Counted from the first letter of the stretch, positions 36,903-46,499 are shown. The stretch is 64,000 bases of DNA from Methylocystis sp. IM3 (GCF_038070105.1 NZ_JBBPBZ010000005.1:243245-307244); one strand, 5' to 3'. The notes: generated by a model not told the origin, from the letters alone. Made by a program: numbers and translations.

Positions 36903-37808
36903 ATGACCGACGCGCCGACTTTCGCCATGAGATCCACCTTTCTCGCCGCGCAGCGCAGCGACGCGGACGCCGCGGTCGCTGTGGCGGGGATCCCGCTCGA
37001 TATAGGCGTGAGCTACCGTGCCGGGACGCGATTTGGCCCCGAGGCGATCCGACGCGCGAGCGCTATGCTCGTCGGCGGCGGGCGCCCGCCCCATTGGATA
37101 GACCCGTCGGCCCTGCCCATTGCCGACGTCGGAAATTTCGAGATCGCGCTCGGCGATCTGACGAAGAGCTACGAGCTCATCGAAAAGCAGGCGGGGCGCT
37201 ACACCCATCTGGTAACGCTCGGCGGCGATCACGGCATCACCCTGCCCCTTCTGAGGGCGCTTCGGACGCGGCATGGCCCTCTCGGGCTCGTTCATTTCGA
37301 CGCCCATGTCGATACCTGGCGGGAGACCTTCGGACAGGTCTATGGCCATGGGACCGTGTTCTTTCATGCGATCGAGGAAGGGCTCGTCGATCCGGGTCGG
37401 ATGGTCCAGATCGGCATAAGATCGCCCATGCCGCGCGAAGTCTACGAGTGGACGGTCGGCAAGGGAGTGACGATTGTCTCGGCCGAGGAAGCGCAATCCT
37501 CGACGCCCGACAATGTAGCGCGTCTCGTCTGCGAGACGGTCGGAGCCGGGCCGGTCTATCTAACCTCCGACGTCGACGCTCTCGATCCGGCTTTTGCGCC
37601 GGGAACCGACACGCCCGAAATCGGCGGCCTCGCCACGTGGCAGGCGCAGGCCATTCTTCGCCGGCTCGGGTCGCACGCCTTCGTCGGGATGGACGTCGTC
37701 GAGGTCTCCCCTCCCTACGACGTCTCCGACATCACCGCGCTCGTGGGCGCGACGATGGCGTGGGAATATCTCTGTCTCGTCGCACCGATCCTTGCCGGTG
37801 GTCGCTGA
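36903..37808 (+). CDS. speB: Agmatinase-family ureohydrolase
   Basis: The 301-residue manganese hydrolase has the three metal-binding signatures: LGGDHGITLP (first His), HFDAHVDTW (Asp/His/Asp) and TSDVDALDPAFAPGT (Asp/Asp). It would convert agmatine to putrescine and urea, or act on a related guanidine; the family includes guanidinobutyrase and others, so the substrate is not certain. ATG 36903 follows GAGAGAGAGGCAGCC; an earlier in-frame start overlaps the oxidase gene on the other strand. It is divergent from the dead oxidase. Confidence 0.88.
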   Translation: MTDAPTFAMRSTFLAAQRSDADAAVAVAGIPLDIGVSYRAGTRFGPEAIRRASAMLVGGGRPPHWIDPSALPIADVGNFEIALGDLTKSYELIEKQAGRYTHLVTLGGDHGITLPLLRALRTRHGPLGLVHFDAHVDTWRETFGQVYGHGTVFFHAIEEGLVDPGRMVQIGIRSPMPREVYEWTVGKGVTIVSAEEAQSSTPDNVARLVCETVGAGPVYLTSDVDALDPAFAPGTDTPEIGGLATWQAQAILRRLGSHAFVGMDVVEVSPPYDVSDITALVGATMAWEYLCLVAPILAGGR

Positions 37809-38012
37809 GAGCGGGATGATGGCTGCACTCATGCGCAAATGTCGGCGCGCCAACTGACTTTCGAACCGTGTATTAGGGGCCTACGACGCCCTCTTCGACT
37901 CCGGCTGCGACGCTTGGCGAAGGCTTATCGTTCAATCACAAACAATCGCTTCAATTGGATTGCGCGATGGGGCCCATATCGGTCGGACTTCATAGACAGA
38001 TTCCCGCGGACC

Positions 38013-38573
38013 TCAACGCGCATAGATTGACAGGCGTCGCTTCCACTTCTGACCGGGACCAAGCCCTTTCTTTCGCGTCCATTTCCGCCTCGCCAAACGC
38101 GATTTCGGATGCCTCTCGATCTCCTCAATGACCACCGAGCTGTTTTCGAGCGCTGGCGCTATATTGCTTGCCGCCTCTGCGGGCCTAGGTGCAGCGATTG
38201 GTTTACTGAGATCAGGCTTTGGTCGCGCTGCTTTCGCGGCCCCTCTTCTCGCGACGCGTGTTCGTGCCGGTCCCTTATTTATCACGTTCTCATCTGGAAG
38301 ACTTATATCTCGCCGAAGGCAAGGAAGCACACGACCAGTTTCTATCTTCTCAGGCGTCGCGGGAGCGTCACTGCTGACGCTTGTCCGAAATATTGCATTC
38401 GCCACGTCAAAAGCCGCCTTTGATGAGCTGGTTTGCGGAACACGTTTCGTGGCGTCGATTGCCGAGACTCTTTCTGGAACCTCGGAAACACTTTCGATCA
38501 TCTCCCTGGAGATGACAGACCGAGACGAGCGGTTTTTGTATTCCCGAATGAATGAACGAACAGGCTTGCGCAT
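38013..38573 (-). CDS. Basic protein of unknown function
   Basis: A 186-residue frame from ATG 38573 begins MRKPVRSFIREYKNRSSRSV and ends in a strongly basic segment, SRLARRKWTRKKGLGPGQKW, followed by KRRLSIYAR. The middle is Ala/Pro-rich and probably disordered. The basic tail suggests nucleic-acid binding. A frame on the other strand also stays open here but its text looks less protein-like. The ribosome site is weak. Family not recognised. Confidence 0.5.
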   Translation of the reverse strand: MRKPVRSFIREYKNRSSRSVISREMIESVSEVPERVSAIDATKRVPQTSSSKAAFDVANAIFRTSVSSDAPATPEKIETGRVLPCLRRDISLPDENVINKGPARTRVARRGAAKAARPKPDLSKPIAAPRPAEAASNIAPALENSSVVIEEIERHPKSRLARRKWTRKKGLGPGQKWKRRLSIYAR

Positions 38574-38576
38574 CAA

Positions 38577-38911
38577 AAGTGATCCATTCCAACCGAGATG
38601 GCAGCGAATCGTCTCGCGCCGTCTGGATAATCCTTTTTCAACCTTTGAATATGGCGAATGGAAGGTCCATGATTCGGACTAATTTCGTTCCATTGCCGTG
38701 CCGCTCATCCCAAATTGGCACGGTCACTGGTTCAAGTCGATTATCATTTCGGTGAGAATGACGCTGTCCTTTAAAACTCAACGGGTTGCTGAGCGGAGGA
38801 AGGTCGAGGATATGCATCTGAATTGAGAAAACCGACCGCTGATGTACGCCTAATTCGAGAATTTGGATCCCAAACGTTTCCTGGCATGCGCCAAGAAAAT
38901 ATACATCTAAA
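38577..38911. other. 335-bp stretch before the ISL3 element without a gene
   Basis: No supported reading frame, repeat or promoter was recognised. Confidence 0.3.
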
Positions 38912-40636
38912 AGGTTCTTCCTCACTTCGTGTTGCGCCCTTGATCGATTGGGAGCGAGGCCATAGCTTGACCGCGTGGCAAGAAGATCGATTTGGTCCCT
39001 GGGGAAGGGCGCACGAATTCTGGACGCAAAACAGATAGATGACCAATGGCTGATTTCGGCGGCGGCCATCGGGTCTGGTGTCTGTCCGGACTGCGGGAAG
39101 CGCTCGACGCGCCGATACGGCTGGCATGAGCGCCATCTACAAGATTTGCCGGCGCAAGGCGCCCCAGTTGCTGTGAAGCTTCGCCTCCAGCGCTGGCTGT
39201 GTCGAAACGAAGCCTGCGAGCGTAAGACGTTCACCGCGCTGCTGCCCGAGGTCGCGGCGCCTCGAGCGCGCCGCACCGAGCGGGCCACCGAAATCATTTA
39301 TCTTCTCGGCCATGGCGCGGGCGGGCGTCCGGGCGAGCGCCTGATCAAGCGAATTGGCATGCCGACGAGCGACGACACGATCCTGCGCTGTCTAAAACGA
39401 CGGGTAAAGGCGCGCAGCTCGAAAGAGACGGCGCGGGTTGTGGGCGTCGATGATTGGGCTTGGCGCAAGGGCTCCACTTACGCGGGACCATCATCGTGGA
39501 CCTGGAGCGACGGGAGGCGCTCGATCTATTTCCCGAACGCGCCGCAGGCATGACCGCGGACTGGCTCAAGCGGCATCCCGGCGTCGAGATTATCAGCCGC
39601 GATCGCTGCGGTTCGTTCGCCCAAGGGGCCCACGAAGGCGCGCCGCAGGCGCGGCAAATCGCCGACCGCTTTCATATCCTGCAGAACCCGCGCGAAGCCG
39701 TCCAAGCGCAACTCGGCCGTGCGGCGGGGTTTTCCGCACGTCCATTGCTACCGGCCGAAGGTGAAGAGATTGCCAGCGTGAGAGACAAGCACGGCGGTGC
39801 TGAACACCGCCGCCTCACCAGAGTGGCGAACGAGCGTTCAAGGCAAGAGGTTTTCGATCAGGTTCGCGCGCTACGCAAGGAGGGTCGAAATGTGATGGAC
39901 ATCGCGCGACAGACGGGCTTCGATCGCCGCACGGTCGCCAAATGGATCCGAGCCGAAGCGCTTCCTCAACGGAGCGCTTCGGCCCCGAAGATGACGTCTC
40001 CGCGGCATTTCGAAGAATATCTATCGCGCCGCTGGTCGGAAGGTTGCGTGCGCGGCCGGCGCCTGTTCCAGGAAGTCAGAGCACGCGGTTACACGGGCAG
40101 CTTCTCAAATCTCGAACGGCTGCTGGCGAAATGGCGCAATCCGAGATCCAGAACTGTAAAGACCACATCGACTGTTCCGAATCCGCGACCCGTTGATCCC
40201 GCGACTAGACGTTCGATCTCGCCGATCGTCGCCGCCGCACTCTGCATCAAGCCGCGTGGGCTGTTGACCCTCAATCAAGCTGCAAAAGTCAATGCCATGA
40301 AAAAAGACTGGCCAGAGTTCGCGACAATGCGTCGGCTCGCCATGCGCTTCAGGGGTCTGATGAAAAGCAAGAGCGCCAGCAAGCTCGGCAGCTGGCTGAG
40401 AGACGCCCAGAAATCGGGCTTGTACGCGATGCAACGCTTCGCTCGCACGACGCAGAGAGACATCGACGCGGTGAGAAATGCGATCACTGAGCCGTGGAGC
40501 AACGGCCAGACGGAAGGACAGATCAATCGTTTGAAAGCGCTCAAACGAACGATGTATGGGCGAGCGGGGCCAGAGCTCCTCCGGGCCCGCCTGCTTCCTG
40601 TGTAGCGGTCACTGCAACAGGAAGTGAGGAAGACCC
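38912..40636. mobile_element. ISL3-family insertion sequence
   Basis: The left end GGTTCTTCCTCACTTCGTGT matches, inverted, the right end, which read inward is GGGTCTTCCTCACTTCCTGT. They differ at only a few positions. A single transposase gene lies between. No clear target duplication was found, so one flank may have been rearranged. On the right it abuts an IS630 fragment. Confidence 0.8.
38975..40605 (+). pseudogene. ISL3-family transposase, split by a frameshift
   Basis: The N-terminal frame has the zinc-finger CPDCGKRSTRRYGWHERHLQ, WLCRNEACERKTF and ARVVGVDDWAWRKGSTY with the first catalytic Asp. It loses frame near 39475-39490. The second frame continues GTIIVDLERREALDLFPERA, ISRDRCGSFAQGAHEGAPQA, DRFHILQNPREAV and the end NGQTEGQINRLKALKRTMYG. 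An inserted helix-turn-helix (NVMDIARQTGFDRRTVAKWI) is typical of the long ISL3 type. About 530 residues in total, inactivated by one indel. Confidence 0.88.
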
Positions 40637-40638
40637 AA

Positions 40639-41010
40639 TTAGCTGCAGCAACGCGCGTGAACCGGCGCATTCTCACAATTTGGTGCAACGTGACACTCTG
40701 CCTCGATGGTGTTGAGGAAGCGGATGAACTCTTGATGCCGATGGCGCTGCATGTTGCGCCCGATCACTGTGCCGTCGATCACGTTGAGCGCGGCGAACAG
40801 CGTTGTGGTTCCGTGGCGCTTGTAGTCATGGGTCATGGTCCCAGCGCGGCCCTTCTTGAGCGGCAGCCCGGGCTGGGTGCGATCGAGCGCCTGGATCTGG
40901 CTCTTTTCGTCTACGCTGAGCACGATGGCGTGCGCCGGCGGATCGAGATAGAGCCCCACGATGTCGCGCAACTTGGCTGTGAACTCGGGATCGGCGGGAT
41001 GCGCGGTTGA
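40639..41010 (-). pseudogene. IS630-family transposase fragment
   Basis: The reading [60 protein letters not shown] and [16 protein letters not shown] is the central DDE region of IS630 transposases. Both ends are missing. The ISL3 element begins at its 3' side. Confidence 0.85.
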
Positions 41011-41205
41011 TCGCGCAGGCGATGCGCGCCGGTCTGTTCAAGGTCGCCCATGTCAAAACCGACTACAGCCAGCGCATCAGGCTGCTTCTGCGTCACCGCC
41101 AGGCAATACCCAGCCCCGTCTTAGGCACGCATGCGAGCCCGTCTATCCTTCTCTTTCGCCGAAAGGGGGCGTGTCATCGCTACTCCTGATCTGGAGAGAC
41201 TGCAT

Positions 41206-42111
41206 TTACGAGGCGTAATCCGTATACCAAATGGTGTCGTCGCTCGTCGCCGCGATCCTACGCGGGCGCGCGTCTGGATTCGGCAGGGTGAATTCCTCGA
41301 TCTTCAACGTCACTGGATCGACCCGGGCGATTTTGTTTGAGCCGAACCCGGCGAAGAAGGGAACCCCTTTGGAGTTCACCAGCAAGCCATAGGGGAGAGA
41401 ATGGGCTGTCGGGGAGGGGATGAGTTTGATGTCGCCCGTCACAGGATCGAGACGGCCGAGCATGTTTCCGCCGATGACGGTGAACCACAGGATCCCCTTG
41501 TGGTCGAAGACGGGAGTATGAGGATCCCGAGCCTCCCGGTCGGGAAGCTTGAATTCGCGAACGTCCCCGGTCGTGGGGTCGAGCTTGCCGATGTAGCCCT
41601 TGAAGCTTGCCGTGAACCAGATCGCGCCGCTTGCATCAGCGACCAACCCATGCGGCCCCGAGTCGGGCGTTTTCAAACGGTATTCTTGGAACTGACCGGT
41701 CTTTGGATCGAGCCGCCCGAGAAGATTGGCCATTTGGCCGGTGTACCAGATGGCCCCGTCGCTCGTCACAAGCGGATCGTGTGGGTGCGCGCCAGCCGTG
41801 GGCGTGCGCCATTCCTTGATATCAACGCGAACGTCGTCGCTCGCCATAGCAGCGGTTGCGCCGCCTAAAGGCTCTGGTTTGGCGTTTGTCGCGGTCCTTA
41901 CAAGGCGAGGCCTGCTATCGGCGTCGCGACTCGATCTATCCCAGGTTGGGCATGCCAGCTCGACAGGCGAAACGCTCACAAGGCCCAGCAGCGCATAAGC
42001 GGCCAAAAGGGGCGATGAAGGCGCTAGCAGCGAAAACCAAGCTTGGGAGAGAGAGCATGTTCGCGTCCGGAGCAGTTGCTTCCCAATTAGCGCTCGCGTG
42101 GGTCGTATCAA
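41206..42111 (-). pseudogene. Virginiamycin B lyase-like beta-propeller protein, C-terminally truncated
   Basis: The frame contains repeated propeller blades such as SDGAIWYTGQMANLLGRLDP, ASGAIWFTASFKGYIGKLDP, HKGILWFTVIGGNMLGRLDP and SDDTIWYTDYAS. It then stops where the blade should go on to complete the propeller. The 3' side is next to the IS630 fragment. A hydrophobic leader suggests export, but no ATG lies in frame; ATG 42060 is in another frame and gives MLSLPSLVFAASAFIAPFGR, a good signal peptide, hinting at a 5' frameshift too. Enzyme activity is unlikely. Confidence 0.65.
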
Positions 42112-42504
42112 TTTGGGCTCTCCATGCGAACGGCTGCGCGGAATGGATGCGACGTCGGTCTCATGAGCAAGGCAAACGCCGGTCTCTGCGCTTTTCGGCG
42201 CGGGGAGGATGGGTCCCCTCTGGCATGCGCACGCTGCTTCGTGCAGGCGCTAACAAACGAGAGCAAGCCTCGACGAATGAGCGGAGCCGGCCCAGCCCCA
42301 TTCCGAGAAGACGGGTCTCGGAAGGAAAGGCCGGCAACCGCCCATAGGGCGCCGCTGCTGTCGGCGTTCTCGCAGCGATTCGCCGATACGGGCGTCGGTT
42401 GGAAAACCCATCAAAACGTAAGGGGGATTCTGCTAGCAATCACGTGACTGCTTGACGAAAATGCTGTAGCGAACATTTCGTTCACGCAAATACTGGGGTG
42501 CACA
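42112..42504. other. 393-bp stretch without a recognised gene
   Basis: Short overlapping frames are present in both directions without family signal or ribosome site. It precedes the histone-H1-like gene and should hold its promoter, but no clear -35/-10 was assigned. Confidence 0.3.
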
Positions 42505-42852
42505 ATGGCAAGAAGAACGACTGCGAAGAAGACTGCGCGCAAAGGCGCCACGAAGAAAGCCGCTCGCAAAGGCCCGGCGAAGAAAGCCGCTCGGAAAGTC
42601 ACTGCGAAGGCTGCTGTCAAAAACGCCACGCGCAAAGCGCCGGCAAAGAAGCGGACCCGGAACCCCCTGGCAACGGCGAGCGCCGCCCACCAGGTGGCCG
42701 AAAAGAAGCTCACTGTCGCCAAAAAGGCTTATGATCGCGCTGTCGTCGCCGAGGCGCGCGCCGCCGAGAAGCTCAAGAAAGTGAACGAGAAGATTGCGCA
42801 AAAGGCCATGAAGCAGCGGCCTTCAACGGCGTCTGGTAATTCTGAGACGTAA
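42505..42852 (+). CDS. Lysine/alanine-rich histone H1-like protein
   Basis: The 115-residue protein has an N-terminal half of repeating K-A-A-R-K units (KKTARKGATKKAARKGPAKK and similar), the composition of eukaryotic-H1-like bacterial nucleoproteins. A helical C-terminal half follows (VAEKKLTVAKKAYDRAVVAE, ARAAEKLKKVNEKIAQKAMK), likely a coiled coil. It probably binds DNA or RNA non-specifically. GGGGTG precedes the ATG, and a strong terminator follows. Confidence 0.75.
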   Translation: MARRTTAKKTARKGATKKAARKGPAKKAARKVTAKAAVKNATRKAPAKKRTRNPLATASAAHQVAEKKLTVAKKAYDRAVVAEARAAEKLKKVNEKIAQKAMKQRPSTASGNSET

Positions 42853-42900
42853 GGACTTCAGCTCCAGGACGAAAGCGACTTCCGGCAAAATGATTTTAGA

Positions 42901-42923
42901 GCCCGCCGCAAGGTGGGCTTTTT
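42901..42923 (+). terminator. Rho-independent terminator of the histone-like gene
   Basis: GCCCGCC GCAA GGTGGGC forms a 7-bp stem (one G-T pair) with a GCAA tetraloop, followed by five T, 48 bases after the stop. Confidence 0.85.
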
Positions 42924-43302
42924 CACGAACTGCAAGCTTAGGGCAGACGAAAGAAGTTGGCGGGTAGCGAGTTGCTTATGGCGACGTCGTTGCTCTTTCG
43001 CTCAACGGAAAATCAAAGGGGCCTCAAAGCCGGAGACCCGCCCTCGGGGAAAGGCCGGAAACGCCCTCGTATCTGGCCCTCAAAATGATGGCGCTGCCGC
43101 TGCTGGTATTTTTGCCAACGCACCTGATCCTGCTCCGGCTGTTTGGATAGCCCGTCCGCGTAGGGCCCTTTGCGGGCCTTCTCCGCGCCCCAGCCAAAAA
43201 AACCTCTTGTTGCCCCTGCGCCTGACCCGAATTAGGTTTCGAGCGAAGATCGAAGACACGCCATTTCGCCAAGATCCGATCCGCCCGCGGAGGCTCCGCC
43301 TT
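42924..43302. other. 379-bp gap before the dehydrogenase gene
   Basis: An open frame runs through it into the dehydrogenase, but it has no family similarity and the downstream ATG 43303 has the better ribosome site. No other feature is recognised. Confidence 0.3.
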
Positions 43303-44016
43303 ATGAACGAGCTTGATAACCGCCCAACATGCGTGGTCGCTGGCGTCGGGCCGGGCAACGGCGAGGCCTTCGCTCGGCGCTTTGCCGCCGAGAGTTACAA
43401 CGTGGCTTTGCTCGCCCGTCGGAAGGATCGGATCGAATCACTCGCAGGAGAATTGCCGAACGCTCGCGCGTTTGCTTGCGACGTGACAGACGCAACCTCC
43501 GTGGAGGCCGCCTTCGCCGCCGCCGAGACCGAACTCGGGCAAGTCGAGGCGCTGATCTACAATGCTGGCAAGGGCGTTTGGGGCGATGTTGAGCAGGTGG
43601 GCCCCGCCGACTTCGAGGAGGCTTGGCGCATCAATACGCTCGGCCTGCTCCTGACGGCGCGCCGGGTGATTCCGGCCATGACCGCAGCCGGGCGTGGCGC
43701 CATCATCGTCGTGGGCGCGACCGCTTCGCTGCGCGGCATGGCCGGCACGGCCGCCTTTGCCTCCGCCAAGGCGGCCCAGAGGTCGCTGACGCAGTCGCTC
43801 GCTCGACACCTGTGGCCGAAGGGCATTCACGTGGCGCTGATCATCATCGACGGCGTGGTTGGGGGACCGGAAACGCGAAACAGCTTCCCCGACAAGCCGG
43901 ACGATTTCTTCGTCAAACCGGCAGCCGTAGCCGACATCGCGATTTCTCTTATCCGGCAAGACCGTACGGCGTGGAGCTTCGAGGTCGAAGCCCGTCCCTC
44001 CGGCGAGAGGTGGTGA
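43303..44016 (+). CDS. Short-chain dehydrogenase/reductase with Phe in place of the catalytic Tyr
   Basis: The 237-residue Rossmann protein has a cofactor motif GVGPGNGEAFA near the N terminus, CDVTDATSVEAAF, LIYNAGKGVWG and then VVGATASLRGMAGTAAFASAKAA. The last is the YxxxK active-site region but reads FASAK. Some SDR subgroups share this Phe form, so it may be a natural variant with altered or no dehydrogenase activity. ATG 43303 follows CGGAGG about 9 bases upstream. Substrate unknown. Confidence 0.8.
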   Translation: MNELDNRPTCVVAGVGPGNGEAFARRFAAESYNVALLARRKDRIESLAGELPNARAFACDVTDATSVEAAFAAAETELGQVEALIYNAGKGVWGDVEQVGPADFEEAWRINTLGLLLTARRVIPAMTAAGRGAIIVVGATASLRGMAGTAAFASAKAAQRSLTQSLARHLWPKGIHVALIIIDGVVGGPETRNSFPDKPDDFFVKPAAVADIAISLIRQDRTAWSFEVEARPSGERW

Positions 44017-44124
44017 TCGCAAACCTGAAGCCTCCGCCGTTGTCGCAATACCGACCGGCGGTAGGCGCAAGGTCGCCTCATGGCCCTTCTCCGATCTCGG
44101 CATGCCCCCTTTGGATTCGCAATC

Positions 44125-44802
44125 ATGCTGACCCGCCTTTTCTTCCAGACGTCCATCTGGCTCGTCGCCATTGCGGCGCTCCTTTTCCTGCCGGCCGACA
44201 CGATCGCGTGGCCGGAAGCTTGGGTCTACTTAATCATCATTGGAGGGATCGGCGCGGCCGCGGGGCTATGGTTCGCTCGTCACGATCCCGGCCTTTTGAG
44301 GGAACGTTTGGCCTCGCCCTTCCAGGCCGGCCAGCCGGCGTGGGACAAGGTCATCCTGTCGCTGTTCTTTGTGCTTTACTTGGCGTCTTTCGTCGTCATG
44401 AGTCTCGACGCAACTCGGTGGCGGGCAAGCCACATGCCGGTTTGGACCGAGGCCGCTGGGGCCGTAAGCATCCTGGCGTCCTACGCAATCATTTGGCGCG
44501 TCTTGGCGGAGAACTCCTTCGCCGCGCCCGTCGTCAGAATCCAGGAGGAGCGAGGCCAACGGATCGTAACGACGGGTCCATACGCCGTCGTACGCCACCC
44601 AATGTATGGCGCAGCGATTTTCTTCTTGCTAGGGACGCCGTTGCTACTCGGGTCGTTCTATGGGCTCGCTTTCGTTCCGCCATTGGTGATGCTGTTGGCG
44701 GTACGCGCCATACTCGAGGAGCGGACGCTAGCCGATCGGTTCCCCAAATATGCGGCCTATGCGGAACGGACCAAATATCGGTTCGCACCCGGGGTTTGGT
44801 AG
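44125..44802 (+). CDS. Isoprenylcysteine carboxyl-methyltransferase-like membrane protein
   Basis: The 225-residue protein has about five membrane segments (for example FFQTSIWLVAIAALLFLPAD, KVILSLFFVLYLASFVVMSL) and the ICMT-type C-terminal core: VTTGPYAVVRHPMYGAAIFF, then EERTLADRFPKYAAYAERTK. Bacterial members methylate unknown substrates with SAM. The ATG at 44125 gives the usual family start (MLTRLFFQ); another at 44080 with AAGG upstream is possible. Confidence 0.78.
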   Translation: MLTRLFFQTSIWLVAIAALLFLPADTIAWPEAWVYLIIIGGIGAAAGLWFARHDPGLLRERLASPFQAGQPAWDKVILSLFFVLYLASFVVMSLDATRWRASHMPVWTEAAGAVSILASYAIIWRVLAENSFAAPVVRIQEERGQRIVTTGPYAVVRHPMYGAAIFFLLGTPLLLGSFYGLAFVPPLVMLLAVRAILEERTLADRFPKYAAYAERTKYRFAPGVW

Positions 44803-44804
44803 AG

Positions 44805-45566
44805 TTACCAAGTCGAAGCTTTCCGCCAGCCGGCTGCGACCGCCTGCTCCTCGGTACAGAACCAGCGCTTGTCCCGCCCCTTATCCATCCGCACGCGAGC
44901 GTATGTGCGATTTCCCGGCACATGATAGATACGCTCGCCGCTGCGGCTGATATTGCCCTTGATCAGGCAGCTCTCAGTCCCCGCCATTTCCGACTTTAGC
45001 GCGGGGGAAGGGGCGGGATTCGCAAACTGATTGCCGAGAGGCGGCAGCGGATTGGCGCCCGCCCATATTTGCTCGAAGCGAGCCTCGAAGGCGTTGGCTG
45101 CAGAAGGCTCACGAACGACAAGGATGTCATTGTCCTGCTGTTTCAGGCCCGAGGCTGACAAGTTTGCCGACCCTGAGCGCAGGATCCGGCCGTCGATCGC
45201 ATAGGACTTGAGATGCATATAGGGCCCTGGCGCCTTCATGCGGATGGTGCCTGCGATTTCACGGAGTCGGTCGAAGGCATGCTGCTGGCTCGGATCGAGG
45301 ATGATGCGGACGGCGACGCCACGCCTGCGGGCGTCAATTAGGGCGTCGATGACCGGCCAATCGGTCAGGGAATAAGCCGCCATGTCAATCTTCGCATGCG
45401 CCGAGCGCAGCAGACCGACATCCACGTGTTCGAGGTTCTCGGAAGGCGCATAGTGGATTTCCACCTCCCCGGCGCTGGCTGGCGGCGCGAACACGGGGAG
45501 GAGACCGAGCGCCGCAAACGCCAGGACCACGCCGCCCCCAATTCGTTTCCAAGCCCTCAACCCCAT
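44805..45566 (-). CDS. Secreted phospholipase D-family nuclease-like protein
   Basis: The 253-residue protein has a signal peptide (about 1-32, GGGVVLAFAALGLLPVFAPP) and one HKD motif of the PLD superfamily: HLKSYAIDGRILRSGSANLS, as in the Nuc-type endonucleases that work as dimers. A C-terminal extension (GNISRSGERIYHVPGNRTYA and WFCTEEQAVAAGWRKA) resembles a small domain often attached to secreted nucleases. ATG 45566 is chosen for GGAGAAGG upstream. It could degrade extracellular DNA or lipids; the substrate is not shown. Confidence 0.78.
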   Translation of the reverse strand: MGLRAWKRIGGGVVLAFAALGLLPVFAPPASAGEVEIHYAPSENLEHVDVGLLRSAHAKIDMAAYSLTDWPVIDALIDARRRGVAVRIILDPSQQHAFDRLREIAGTIRMKAPGPYMHLKSYAIDGRILRSGSANLSASGLKQQDNDILVVREPSAANAFEARFEQIWAGANPLPPLGNQFANPAPSPALKSEMAGTESCLIKGNISRSGERIYHVPGNRTYARVRMDKGRDKRWFCTEEQAVAAGWRKASTW

Positions 45567-45631
45567 TTTCGGCCTTCTCCACGCCGCCGCGCTCGTATAA
45601 GAACAAATGCAGAACACCAGAGGCCCTGTCC

Positions 45632-46261
45632 ATGCCCCGAAAACCGAACCGCCGGTCGGATCGCTTCGTCGATCGCGAACGTCTCTTGTCGGCGATCGGC
45701 GCTTGCCGGGAGAAAATCACGCGCGAACAGTCGCGCATGGAGATCTGCGGCCCTTTGTATCACTCATCGTCGACCGTCGTCGCAGCGATCGACGGGCTTG
45801 CGCTGATGCTCACCGGAAAGCGTGACTACTTCCATTTGGCGGGCCACGGGGTGCATGAAGACGTAAGGAATGCCGTCACAAGGAGGAACGCGATGGTCGT
45901 CGCCGGCAATCTGTTCGCGAAGATCCCGCAGCGTCTGGCCGAGGAGCAGTTCACTGTCCTTGCCGAGTTCCCCGGGGGGCGGATCGAACGCATCGTCTCG
46001 ACTGGGCAAGCAAGTCCGCCTGGCTTCTGGTACGACCAGGAGCAGACCGAATGGGTCGTTCTGCTGAGGGGCTCAGCAGGATTGCTGTTCGAGGGGGAGG
46101 ATGCTCCACGCATTCTGCGTCCAGGGGACTATGTGGAAATCCCGGCGCGCCGTCGGCATCGGGTCGAATGGACCGATGCGACCCAGCCGACGGTTTGGCT
46201 AGCGGTGCATGTCGACGCTCAACTCGCCGACTCCTCAACTACGCTAATCGAAGAAAGCTGA
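45632..46261 (+). CDS. Unknown small domain joined in frame to a cupin-domain protein
   Basis: Residues 1-72 (RFVDRERLLSAIGACREKIT, GPLYHSSSTVVAAIDGLALM) are a small helical protein of unknown function. Residues 88-209 are a cupin: VLAEFPGGRIERIVSTGQAS, EWVVLLRGSAGLLF and ILRPGDYVEIPARRRHRVEW. A ribosome site AGGAGG (45881-45886) lies six bases before ATG 45893, which begins the cupin. The two parts may therefore be translated as separate proteins, joined here by loss of a stop, or as a fusion with internal initiation. Confidence 0.7.
   Translation: MPRKPNRRSDRFVDRERLLSAIGACREKITREQSRMEICGPLYHSSSTVVAAIDGLALMLTGKRDYFHLAGHGVHEDVRNAVTRRNAMVVAGNLFAKIPQRLAEEQFTVLAEFPGGRIERIVSTGQASPPGFWYDQEQTEWVVLLRGSAGLLFEGEDAPRILRPGDYVEIPARRRHRVEWTDATQPTVWLAVHVDAQLADSSTTLIEES
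45881..45895 (+). promoter_or_regulatory. Internal ribosome-binding site and ATG of the cupin part
   Basis: AGGAGG followed by AACGCG and ATG (45893-45895) is one of the best ribosome sites in the region, yet lies inside an open frame. Confidence 0.6.
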
Positions 46262-46280
46262 AGCCTGCCATCAAGCGACG

Positions 46281-46499
46281 CTAATTTAGCGTCTCCCTCC
46301 GAGGACCGATCTCCATCGGAAACGGCGGCAACTGCCCGTAGGTTGCGGCGGCTGTGAGCGCTCCCGCAGCGATTTCGCCCGTTCGATCGAGCAGATCATT
46401 CGACAGAGCGACCGAACTTGACCGCGCTGTCGCCAAGTCGACAATCTTCGTCAACGCTTGCGTGAGGATTGAGAGTTGAGCAATGGCGTCGTTCGTCAT
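46281..46499 (-). CDS. Small protein of unknown function
   Basis: A 72-residue frame from ATG 46499 (MTNDAIAQLSILTQALTKIV) with GAGAGG about 6 bases upstream. It is helical with no signal peptide. It lies in the same direction as, and 148 bp beyond, the SRAP gene. Family not recognised. Confidence 0.55.
   Translation of the reverse strand: MTNDAIAQLSILTQALTKIVDLATARSSSVALSNDLLDRTGEIAAGALTAAATYGQLPPFPMEIGPRRETLN

Noticed and set aside
38128..38682. Plus-strand 184-codon frame opposite the basic protein
   Set aside because: The minus-strand text looks more protein-like, ending in a coherent basic tail; the plus frame has no recognisable start context or family.
38912..40636. Target-site duplication for the ISL3 element
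   Set aside because: The eight bases on each side do not match; no duplication is claimed.
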